NCBI GenBank assembly: GCA_037178855.1
Contig: JASJZC010000004.1
Span: 124,001-188,000, forward strand
Source: Oscheius sp. JU75
Lineage: Eukaryota > Nematoda > Chromadorea > Rhabditida > Rhabditidae
Reading direction: 5' to 3'
DNA length: 64,000 nt
Positions 56,401 to 64,000 of the stretch are shown one piece after another. The position numbers were made by a program, and so were the translations under genes. The stretch's first letter is position 1. Each line of letters begins with the position of its first letter. The notes under the pieces were generated by a model. That model worked only from the letters and a program-made list of their open reading frames with translations, searched no databases and had not been told where the DNA came from.

Positions 56401-57458
56401 GGCCTTCCCAGGAATTGTCTGGAAATTGAGAGTTGAGCATGACGAAAGAAAGACAGGGACAGATGAGGAAACAGTATAGAGTGACAGGAAGAGGGGACAG
56501 AGACAGTGCAGATAGTGACTGGGGGAGCGACTGTGTCAGTAGCACATACCAGTGGTCGGACAGAGACAGAGACATGTGACTGGGATATAATAAGTACAGA
56601 GACTGAGAAAAACAGTAATTGTGCCAGAAGACAGATAGAACCAGAGACAGTAACTGTAGCAAAACCAGAGACAATGAGACGGAGTGACATGGTAGACTGA
56701 CCTTTTTTCGGCATTGTTCCTTGTGACGATCCGCACATAGGGGAGCACTGTTGAAACTGTTTCCCAGTTCTGGGATCCTGAGGAAGTTGACCTGCAAACT
56801 AAACTAATAAAGTTTTGGAAACTCTTCTTTTAAAAAGTTTCCATCAAAGTACAAAACAATCAAGAAACTAACTTGTTCCCCATTTCCAGTGGAGGATCGT
56901 TCGTCGCTGAGAGACGTGAGGCTGCCCGCTACCGCTACCAGCTACGAGCCGTCTCCGAACATCGTGGAATCCCGGAAACTGGCCATTTCGTGACCTACAG
57001 ACGAGGAGTAACGGACCCGCACAGCTGGTATTTGACCAATGATGATCAAGTTAGTGGTTTCTAGGGCATTTGCGGGGTTTTTTAACCATGAAAATGGATA
57101 AACCCAGTCAAAAACCATGTCAAACTGTCAGAAACACTGTTTTGGTGCGTGGCGGACTAATGGTAATAGTATCAACTCAATAAGACAACTAGATAGTTTG
57201 TTCGCTATTCCTGTAACCTTAATCATGAAAGTCTGAAATTGTTCCTGGCGAATCGAAAGATAGGTCACCAAAACTGTTTAACCCAAGATACACCTAATCA
57301 GATCAAAATCCATCCATAAAAATTTTTTTCAGGTGACGCGAGTTCCCTATTCTAAGGTCGCAGCCTGTGAAGCCTATATGCTCTACTACGAGCGCATTCA
57401 GCCAAGTCGATGGCATCGAACCCCGTCCTATTCCCTTGTACCGAATCTTTCACTTTGA
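44401..57458 (+). CDS. USP30: USP30-like mitochondrial ubiquitin-specific protease
   Basis: Twelve exons, 485 residues: 44401-44463, 44699-44786, 44857-44938, 44980-45071, 45116-45312, 45355-45419, 45903-46002, 46042-46236, 54511-54645, 55052-55206, 56890-57049, 57333-57458. USP30 is tethered to the mitochondrial outer membrane and removes ubiquitin, opposing mitophagy. N-terminal helix NLLAGAVFGGSIVAAGVYLY is the membrane anchor. Cys box GLANLGNTCYANALLQG (Cys67), HDLHELLNVF, zinc-ribbon pairs CCDNTC and CDEC, KLPQCLVIRVER, His box GIPETGHFVTYRR (His423), and WYLTNDDQ. Intron 8 is 8274 bp and contains a transposon and two antisense genes; intron 10 contains another. Confidence 0.94.
46388..47975 (-). 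mobile_element. Tc3-like transposon, 1588 bp, dead
   Basis: Terminal inverted repeats of about 208 bp beginning CAGTGCGCGTCATAACTATA, flanked by TA (46386-46387 and 47976-47977). Transposase on the minus strand starts MPLGARLTDEERGQVDVLA (from 47651), with a GRPRKLTIRDER hinge after the first DNA-binding helix set. A 39-nt intron (47196-47234) interrupts it just before VIFSDEKKWNLDG, then GGASVMVWAAYSHDG and CSPNINPIENLWGILVREV follow. Defects: a TAG after YWRD, a frameshift near the second catalytic site, and Asp replaced by Asn there (HNNAPIH). It lies in intron 8 of the USP30-like gene, antisense to it. Confidence 0.93.
47976..48659. other. Intron sequence, nothing recognised
   Basis: Part of the large USP30-like intron between the Tc3-like element and the first abu/pqn gene. 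Contains an open frame at 48323-48769 that runs into the antisense gene and has no support. Confidence 0.55.
48660..51053 (-). CDS. abu/pqn family Cys-Gln-rich secreted protein
   Basis: Five exons, 453 residues, all phase 0: 51006-51053, 50782-50958, 49719-50225, 49137-49499, 48660-48926. Exon 1 is a signal peptide (MRTLFIASAFLFLLAS). A basic REKR follows, a possible furin site. The mature part is repeats of the type CxPQCQQSCQQQC and ends NYSPC ... GQCCKRK. The family is the nematode abu/pqn group (Cys-triple repeats), whose members build the pharyngeal cuticle and were named for induction when the unfolded-protein response is blocked. Exon borders fall between repeat blocks, so each exon looks like a duplicated module. 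The gene is nested antisense in intron 8 of the USP30-like gene. Confidence 0.9.
51128..51135 (-). promoter_or_regulatory. TATA box of abu/pqn gene 1
   Basis: TATAAAAG on the minus strand about 75 bp before the ATG at 51053. A clear TATA element fits a strongly, stage-specifically expressed structural gene and shows the nested gene has its own promoter. Confidence 0.65.
51137..52118. other. Spacer between the two nested genes
   Basis: Upstream region of abu/pqn gene 1 and downstream of gene 2. CT and GT runs near 51280-51298. No exon recognised. Confidence 0.55.
52119..54234 (-). CDS. abu/pqn family protein, Gln/Ser-rich paralogue
   Basis: Seven exons, 348 residues, all phase 0: 54181-54234, 53628-53855, 53413-53586, 53143-53292, 52441-52635, 52218-52403, 52119-52178. 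Signal peptide MVFSNTTLLLAMAVALAT. Cys-rich blocks (CMPQCQQQCNAACVQQ, CHSSCQDQCVQQQ) alternate with a cysteine-free exon of repeats QQPQTQQYTQQ (53143-53292), which looks prion-like. C-terminus CQPNYSPCGGQCCRKK closely matches gene 1 (NYSPC ... GQCCKRK), proving common descent. Probably also a pharyngeal cuticle component. Nested antisense in intron 8 of the USP30-like gene. Confidence 0.87.
52916..52985 (-). repeat. tRNA-like sequence in an intron
   Basis: Minus strand carries an A box (TGGCTCAGCTGGTTAGAG) and a B box (GGTTCGATCC) about 35 nt apart, but acceptor and anticodon stems do not pair. tRNA pseudogene or tRNA-derived repeat within intron 4 of the second abu/pqn gene. Confidence 0.55.
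54289..54297 (-). promoter_or_regulatory. TATA box of abu/pqn gene 2
   Basis: TATAAATA on the minus strand, about 55-60 bp before the ATG at 54234. Confidence 0.6.
55883..56738 (-). CDS. Uncharacterised protein nested in the USP30-like gene
   Basis: Two exons, 190 residues: 56702-56738 and 55883-56418, phase 1 junction. Start taken at MCGSSQGTMPKK; the frame is open upstream (QLPQDPRTGKQFQQC), so an earlier exon is possible. The body reads ADNLLSPYMRDLMGNVRVLD, PDGLYHYVYTLKAEIRKDD, a Pro-rich hinge (EAPAPPAPKKEVTL), then TTLKEVLRHFYCEMKDQ, GARMTLLLDADPNKSMPL and YSKLTIVADS, an alternating strand/helix pattern of a soluble globular domain. Codon bias is strong, which suggests good expression. 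It is antisense inside intron 10 of the USP30-like gene. I do not recognise the family. Confidence 0.8.
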
Positions 57459-57683
57459 AGCCCCCTATTTCACACCACACTTCGTGTAGTTTTTAAGTGC
57501 CTTTGCCCCCTGAGATTAGAGCTTTATTCCCACATTTTTTGTACATAATTGTGCCCAGCACATTGATAGAGACGAAAAGAGTATTTTTGGTATTTCGTGT
57601 TATTTTTGCCGTACTTTCGGGCTCTCCCAGTGTATTTTTGAACATTGATGGTTTTGAGCATATTGAGCAATCAGAAACAGTGA

Positions 57684-60600
57684 ATGGAAGCCCTTCCGGC
57701 AAAAGTCGACGTCGTGGTTCTTGGCACCGGGCTGCCGGAATCAATTGTGGCGGCAGCCTGTGCCCGGTCTGGTTTCTCCGTTCTTCATCTGGACAGGTTT
57801 GTGACTTTTTTTTCAGCTTTTTCGTGTGAAACGGCATATAAGCCACTAGCTTTTTCCAAGACTTTTTCTGCATAAACGTGGAATACGGCAAGAATGCTTG
57901 GAAAAGCTTTGATGAAGCCTTTAGACCAAATTTCTCTGAACGACAGGGAAATAAACAAAATTCTAGAAGAATGAGCTTTTGCTGCAAGCATTTACCTCTC
58001 TCATTTCCAGAAACAACTACTACGGCGGCTCTTGGTCGTCCTTCAATCTGAGGACCGTAGATGAATGGAAACAGTCGCTGGATGAAGCTGAAGAGACGCC
58101 CGAAACGACTGTCGAGTTGGCCGACGGAGAGAGTCTGTTGCGATTGGCAAGAAGAAGGACGGTCAAGAGGGTCAGAACCGAGTGGAAAGAGGCCAGGTTT
58201 GTTGTCTTGTTCTTCACCTTTGGAAACGCGAACAGCCCGGGGTCATATTTTTACGGCAATGAATAGTTTTGTAGAGTTTTTGAGCGGAGTAAGGATTTGC
58301 AAACAGATTTGAGGGTTTTCCGCCGTCACACGAGCTTTAGATAAACATTTGATGTACTGGTAAGAGGCGCCACTCTCGAACCAGACCACCCGGGTTCGAT
58401 CCCCTTGGGTGACAGTTTTTCAACAAACTTTTTGATTAGTGAGAGGCAAGAGAAAGGGCACCAAGGGGAGAATTAGACAGTTTTACACGAGCCTTAAATC
58501 CAAAAATAAGATAGCAAACCACGTTTTCGAAAATACTGGCACCCACTCGGTCGCATAGCTCATTGTCGGTCGGGTGACGCTCCGACTACGAATTCAAAAT
58601 TGTATCGAGTTCGATCCCCAGGTGTTAACCATGCTCTTATCCATCATCACAGGTGTTAACTATCAGACCACTTTTAGAAGGCATATTGTCCTTTAGTCTG
58701 ATCAAAACACTCAATATTGACTTACAACATTCTTTTTAAGTTTGCACGCCAAATTCCCCCGGGATAGTACCACAGTCTCGCGCTAAACTATGCTGTTTCA
58801 GTAAAGCGACGACATCCGTCACTAGAAGAAATTCTGAGCCCGAGGAGATGACCTACCGAGATCATTTGGAGCGGGAATGGCGCCGATTCAGCATTGATCT
58901 TGTCCCAAAGGTTTGTTTTCTCTTACCACCTCGAAAAATTGTATTTTTATCATTGTTTAAAGCCAAGGAACTCATTTATCTAATTTCCAGATGATCGTGG
59001 CCGACAGTGACATGGTACAGACCCTCGTCGATTCGGAAGTTGCCAAATATGCCGAATTCAAGATGGTCGACCGGTTTTTATGCATGGAGAAGAGGCCTGA
59101 CGGGGCCGATGGTCTCAACTACTGCCCTGTTCCCTGCTCCCGTGGCGAGATTTTTCAGTCGAAGAATTTGAGGTATTTTCGTCATTTTACAGTACAAAAA
59201 AGTACAGTATGATGGACAAACGTCGTCTCATGATGTTCATGGATTTCTGTCAGAAATGGAAGACCAGTCAGATCTCAAAGGAGTCCCTTGATGACCCGGT
59301 CTATGAACGTGGCTATTTAGAAATTTAGCCGGACTGAATTTTAACTTTTAGAGTTCAAAACCCGCCCATTTGAGGAGTTCCTCGAGTCGGAAAAGTTCAA
59401 AATTACGGATAAGCTGCGTTATTTCATCACGGACGCCATTGGAATCCTGCATCCGAACGCCACGACGGAAGAGGTTAGCCTACATGTTTTCTAATTGCGA
59501 AAATTCTAAATTTGTGCCGGACTTCTCTAAAACATCAAATCACCGATTACAACTTTGTTGACTTGAGGATCCGAACCCGAGAGCTGACTGATCGTAAGAG
59601 AGAGCTTTAGCCCCTAGGCCAAGTAAAATTTTTGATCAAAGCCATCTAGGATCCGAACCCCCTATGGATTGTACGCAAGAGTTATTCACTACGTCATGTG
59701 AATTTTTTGAATGAAATCATCTAAAACATCAAGTTTACCACAAAAAAAACTTTTCTGTGACGGAGATGCGAACCAGATACCTTCTAAATTGTAAACAAGA
59801 GTTTTATCCGCTAGGCCCAGCGAATTTCTTCAGTTTGTTGGCGAGTGCGCGACTTTGAGGGTACGGATATTAGAAGTTTGCGCGGATATTTGAAATAAGC
59901 ACGTCAAGAGCTTTCTTTTAAGTCCAAATAGGGAAATTTGATGTTGAGCATGAGATAGAGCTGGAATACTTAGGTTTGCCGGCTGTTAGTTGAAATCTTT
60001 TGAGCCAAAGTACTGGCTTATCATGCCTGATTGCCATATATGTACTCGAGCAACCAAAGTGATGTACCAGCTGGAATTCGGTATAGTAGAAACTGAAGTT
60101 TTTCCCAAACGAATGCAACAATGTCTTTTGAAGACGTTCTCGAGCCTTTCGTGAAAGGAAACAACAACTTTGGGGTTGCGTGTTAATCGAACCCGACTGC
60201 TTTGTATCTATAGTCTGAGCTGTTACCGGCTGCTCTGGACGTTTTGGTTGATATTTACACTATTTACACATTTACACAGCTTCATCAAGACCACATTTTT
60301 AGGGCCTGGAAGCCGTCTGTACCTTTGTCAACTCCACGGGCCGATTCGGAGCTTCTCCCTTCCTCTTTCCGCTCTACGGTTGCGGCGAGCTGCCGCAGTG
60401 CTTCTGTCGTCTCTGTGCTGTCTTCGGCGGTCTTTACTGTCTCTCCCAACCCATCGAATCCGTCATTTTGAGCGGAAACCGAGCTGTAGGAGTCGTGGCG
60501 GCCGGACAGCGAATCGACTGCTCGCATTTGATCATGTCCAACGAGTATGTGCCGGAAAAGTACGTGAATAAGGAAGCAGGCTGGGTCTCAAGGGCTGTTC

Positions 60601-62111
60601 ACATCACAAACAGGTCCATTTTGACGGATCCCGAGAAGGAGAGGGTCAGTTTTTTAAATTACTGAAACGTGCTTGCAAGTACAAATACATAACTTTCGGG
60701 GCCCAAAAGATGAGAGCAAATGAACTCATCGAGGCCGCTTTTAAGTAAAGTGGGGCATAGGTATAGTCCTCGCTTGGCAATCTAACAAAACCTGATGTCC
60801 CAGGCTCATGTCCCCGACCTAACAAGTTGTTGCTTTTAGTCAGAAAAAGCGGTAGTGAAGGCTAAAAATCCTATTTTCAGATCTCCCTGGTCAATCTGGC
60901 TCAGCTCAACCCCTCACTGGCCGCACGACTCTTTGAATCTGGTGCTGAGGCCTGTTCGGCTCCGCGAGGCTACTACGTGCTCAATTTGACCGGGAATGGG
61001 GACGACGAGGATGAGCTGGCGGCAGTCGAGAGGACAGTCTTCTCGTCAGGAGAGGAGGATTCCCTATGGTCTCTGCACTTTGCCTCCCTAGTCAATCTAG
61101 AAGTCGAGGGCCTGCCGGAGAATGTGGCCGTTGTACCCGGTGCGGACGAGTCGCTCGAATTTGCCTCAGTTCTCAAACTTGTGAGTTTTCAAGTCTTTTT
61201 CTCGTAGTATTGGCGAGATTTCGAACAGTGCACTGATAGCGCAGTGGTTACTTCACTGGACTGCGATTCTGTGCAATCCTGGCCAATGTTCTTTTTTGTT
61301 TAAAGGCTGATAGTCGAGGCTCCTGTCACAAAATTACGGTAATCCCAGGCACACTTTCTCTCTGGGTTCATAGGTCGTCGGTCCCCTCAAACTTCGAATT
61401 ATTTGCCTCTTGGAAGCCGTCGGCCCAGACAGTTCCCCTAGTTTTTATTATACGGTGTTTGACTGTGACCATTACTGCCTTTCAAGTCTTATGATCGCTG
61501 TCTCTTCGGTATACTGTCTCTTCGACTCACTTGAGTTACAACGTTCCCGCGAACAAGAGGCATTGATTCGGACAGGAGTAGACGAGTAGTTTCACAAGAT
61601 GAGCACTGGGCAGATGCGTAAGATCCAATGAGAACTAGCTTACAGCAGACTTTAAGGAAGACAGTCGGTCGCAATAGGAAGAGACGGGGTGCTTTTTAAG
61701 TGGACACATTCGGAAGCAAATACGCACGGGAGATATGGTTGATTTCGTGCCTCGAATCGTCTCGCTAGTTTATGATCGTATAGGAGAGTCGCTTTTGTAA
61801 AGAATTCGTATATTTCGCTGACCATGTCAGGCAAAACCCTTCTGCCAGCAGTTGGTAGACAAACAGACAGGATAATAACCTGACAGGGATACGGGAACAG
61901 AAAGCGACAGTCAGTGCGACAGAGAGGCAGAGATACCACACATTTTTCCCACTCAGCAACCCCAATTTTCCAGGCTCGCTCCGTCTTCAAGACCTTCTGG
62001 AACGACGTTGACTTCCTCCCCAAAGTCTTGCGCACCATTGAGGAACAAGAAGAAGAGACCTCCTGCCCCAGCAACCCCCAGCAAGAAGAAGAAGTCTCCG
62101 CTCAAAGCTAA
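57684..62111 (+). CDS. rep-1: Rab escort protein (REP)
   Basis: Nine exons, 530 residues: 57684-57796, 58011-58196, 58802-58910, 58991-59172, 59208-59308, 59352-59473, 60303-60644, 60881-61180, 61974-62111. REP presents new Rab GTPases to geranylgeranyl transferase II and delivers the prenylated Rab to membranes. Signature at the N-terminus: [20 protein letters not shown] (GDI/REP fold, with the REP-type LPES), LHLDRNNYYGG, later [30 protein letters not shown] and the second conserved region [20 protein letters not shown]. The C-terminus is acidic (EEQEEETSC). Starts 225 bp after the USP30-like stop on the same strand, with an acceptor-like CCCAG and AAACAG before the ATG. Confidence 0.95.
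58356..58414 (+). repeat. tRNA-like sequence in rep-1 intron 2
   Basis: CACCCGGGTTCGATCCCCTT gives a near-normal T arm with B box; the rest is degenerate. Confidence 0.45.
58560..58635 (+). repeat. Second tRNA-like sequence in rep-1 intron 2
   Basis: Ends in GAGTTCGATCCCCAGGTG (B box). A possible D-arm match lies upstream. No anticodon arm seen. Confidence 0.4.
59565..59826 (-). repeat. Three tandem tRNA-like repeats in rep-1 intron 6
   Basis: On the minus strand three units each end in a B box (GGGTTCGGATCC, GGGTTCGGATCC, TGGTTCGCATCT) near 59569, 59655 and 59771. They share GCTAAAGCTC / GAATAACTC / GATAAAACTC with TCTTRCGTAC-like blocks, and two share GGCCTAG at the 5' side. Spacing is about 85-115 bp. 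They look like decaying tandem tRNA copies or a tRNA-derived short element. Confidence 0.6.
61228..61275 (+). repeat. tRNA 5'-half-like sequence in rep-1 intron 8
   Basis: GATAGCGCAGTGGTTACTTC is a good A box and D arm, followed by GGACTGCGATTC, which resembles an anticodon stem. The T arm is not recognisable. Confidence 0.45.
61276..61973. other. Rest of rep-1 intron 8, nothing recognised
   Basis: No exon or element seen. Confidence 0.5.
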
Positions 62112-62409
62112 ACTCCTGTGATCCTCGCCATTTTTCACTTTTTTTGGTACCAAAATATAAATATTTTTATTTGTTCACAAGCACACAAGCACACGCGGAT
62201 ATGGTACGGGAGAGACAGAGAGTGAGCAATTTCTCAGTGTAGAAAAGAGTTGGCAGTGTTCTGAGGGTTTTTGGACGGGAAAAACTAGCGGAACTCGTAT
62301 TTTATTATGGAAAAGTGGGGATGAGGAGATTCGGGTGGGACTACTGAATATTTACACTTTTTCTGGGGGTATAAGCACCGAATTGTTGGGGCGGGAAATT
62401 TGAAAGAAT

Positions 62410-64000
62410 CTAGAAATAGTTGACCTCATTCGCGGTCGTAGTGGTCACAAATTCGTTTTTTCGTCTCTCGACCCCGGTTCGGGGATCCGAACCGGGCTGG
62501 AAGTCATGCGACTCGGTGGCACGCGTGCGGCGGTCAAAGACGGCATTTCCGGCGTCGGAAGCATCGGATTCACTGTCGTAGTCGGTGTGCTAAAATAGTT
62601 TTCATCACGTATTAGGAAAAAGAAAATACTGAAGCACGACTCTCAGCTCGGGCGGCGGCATGGCGGAAGTGATCGGAAGAGGTCATGGCGAATTGGTCGA
62701 CTTCAGTCTCCAGAGAACCCATTCCCATGGCGCCAGCACCGGCGGCGGCTCCGCCTCCGTGGAGAACTGACTGAAACTGGTTTTGTAATGATTCCTAGGT
62801 GATTGACAGAGCCAACAGCTTCAGATCAAAATGGCGACCTGCCTGAACCGTAAAGATTCCATATTACTAACAGCAACCAAGAATGTTTTTAACCTAATGA
62901 CTGTATGGTGGGTTTCTTGTATCTTTTTCCTATGTTCTGTCGGTCTAACCGTCTATCTTTTCCTACTATCTGATCTCTCTATCTCTGTCTGGTTAAAAAC
63001 TGTCAAGGTACAGATCAGTGCGGGACATGTCTCCAAAAGTCTGTTCTGGCAAGGTTACCAGTACTAGGACATCTTTCCTACCTCCGGTACCTTTCCTCAC
63101 CATAGTTTCTTTACCCTTTGTCACCGTAGTTTCGCAGTAGTTCTGCCAATTCGAATCCATGATCTCTCACCCATCCCTTGACTTTAACCAGTACTCACCT
63201 GCGACTGACTGAGCACATTACCATGCTCGTCTCTGACAGTTGTCGTTCTGATTTCTCTCGTCGTCACATCGGTTGTCACCCTTCTCTCCACCTCTTCCAG
63301 ACTTCCATCAGAGGAGATCGATCCCCCGTCATCCAGGTAGGCAGCCAGTGCTCCCTCATTGATCTGTCCCTGATCGTCTCCATATCCCTTCAGCTTGGCC
63401 CTCGGGATTGTGTAGTAGTCCGAGCCGAAGAGCTGGTCCCCGGATGCCGATCCCTGACTCACACCACGGGCTCCGAAACAGCGGCATCGAGCACAGAGAT
63501 AGAGACAGCAGAGGAGGGTGAGAAGGGCGAAGAGGAGAGCGAGAAGGAGCATAAGGAGAAGTGGGAGTTTGCTCGGGGCGACCTCACAGAACTGTCCGGT
63601 GTAGCCATCCAGACAACTACAGGTCACATTCTGGCTCAGCGCATCGTGAATACAATCTCCGTGTAGATTGCACATTCCACAGAGGAGAGCGGCACAGACT
63701 CTTCCCGGCTCTGAAGGATTTCCATCGGAGTAGCCCTCGGGACAGCGACAGTCGTAACCATCCTTCTTGTCTGTACAGATTGCGGCGGCTGAGCAGTTAT
63801 GGAGTCCCAGTTGGCATTCGTTGACGTCAGTATGCTTAAGACAGATGGTGTCTCCAAGGCCGGCTTCGGAGAGACGTTCACTCTTGCGAATGTCTACGAA
63901 TCCGGGCTGACAGTCGCAGACAGCTTCTTCCTTGAAGTTGCGACAGGTGGAGTTCAGAGGACAGAAGTTGACGTCACTGCAGTAGTCGGGAGCACAAACG
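62410..64000 (-). CDS. EGF-repeat transmembrane receptor of the MUA-3/MUP-4 kind, C-terminal part
   Basis: C-terminal exons only; the gene runs off the right edge. Exons: 63199-64000 (continuing), 62630-62770, 62410-62589; both joins phase 0. Outside: two calcium-type EGF modules (CSDVNFCPLNSTCRNF; DVNECQLGLHNCSAAAIC) and a last EGF (CNLHGDCIHDALSQNVTC, CLDGYTGQFCE). Then a membrane helix, LPLLLMLLLALLFALL, and a cytoplasmic tail of about 220 residues with TTREIRTTTVRDEHGNVLSQ and a final VTTTTANEVNYF. In C. elegans such receptors sit in hemidesmosome-like fibrous organelles and hold muscle to cuticle through the epidermis. The arrangement fits that family; the exact member is not certain. 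Confidence 0.78.

Noticed and set aside
62831-63067. 78-codon hydrophobic open frame on the plus strand
   Set aside because: Lies within an intron of the minus-strand receptor gene; no splice or family support.

Overview
The window is nuclear DNA of a free-living, rhabditid-type nematode. Genes are cut into short exons by mostly 35-60 nt introns ending in TTTTCAG or TTTCAG. Several start codons follow a splice acceptor within a few bases, as expected for trans-splicing. The gene families are nematode ones: a nuclear receptor with P-box CNGCKTFFRR, seven-helix chemoreceptors of the srx and srg-like kinds, abu/pqn cysteine-glutamine proteins and a hemidesmosomal EGF receptor of the MUA-3/MUP-4 kind. 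Protein sequences are too diverged from C. elegans to call it that species. I rebuilt exons by hand; coordinates for multi-exon genes are outer limits, with exons given in the evidence.

Layout. 1-2680: tandem repeat field with two kinds of hairpin. 2679-7098: Ty3/gypsy retrotransposon with one in-frame stop inside integrase. 7281-8435: decayed mariner. 9460-10346: decayed maT (DD37D) element. 11722-17797: tandem srg-like chemoreceptor cluster on the minus strand, with two intact genes, one pseudogene split by an internally deleted maT, and one lone last exon. 19062-22143: zinc-finger/coiled-coil gene with a full-length but dead maT in an intron. 22903-25287: fructose-bisphosphate aldolase. 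26470-27626: F-box-like gene carrying a tRNA-Pro/tRNA-Gly pair in an intron, followed by an inverted repeat. 29817-32462: nuclear hormone receptor with a second copy of the same tRNA pair in an intron. 32612-33936: lysine-rich protein. 34868-35455: mariner relic. 36008-38231: acidic protein ending in a CaaX box. 38632-40943: srx receptor. 41835-44187: a Cys-rich reading frame, a small basic protein and an NAA80-type acetyltransferase.

44401-57458 holds a USP30-like mitochondrial deubiquitinase. Its 8.3 kb intron contains a decayed Tc3-like transposon and two complete abu/pqn genes on the opposite strand, each with its own TATA box; another intron holds a third antisense gene. The Rab escort protein gene follows 225 bp downstream on the same strand (57684-62111), with tRNA-like repeats in its introns. 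The window ends inside an EGF-repeat transmembrane receptor gene on the minus strand.

The host genes are functionally unrelated. What links the region is structural: tandem duplication and decay of receptors, waves of Tc1/mariner elements, tRNA-derived sequence lodged in introns, and genes nested inside another gene's introns.
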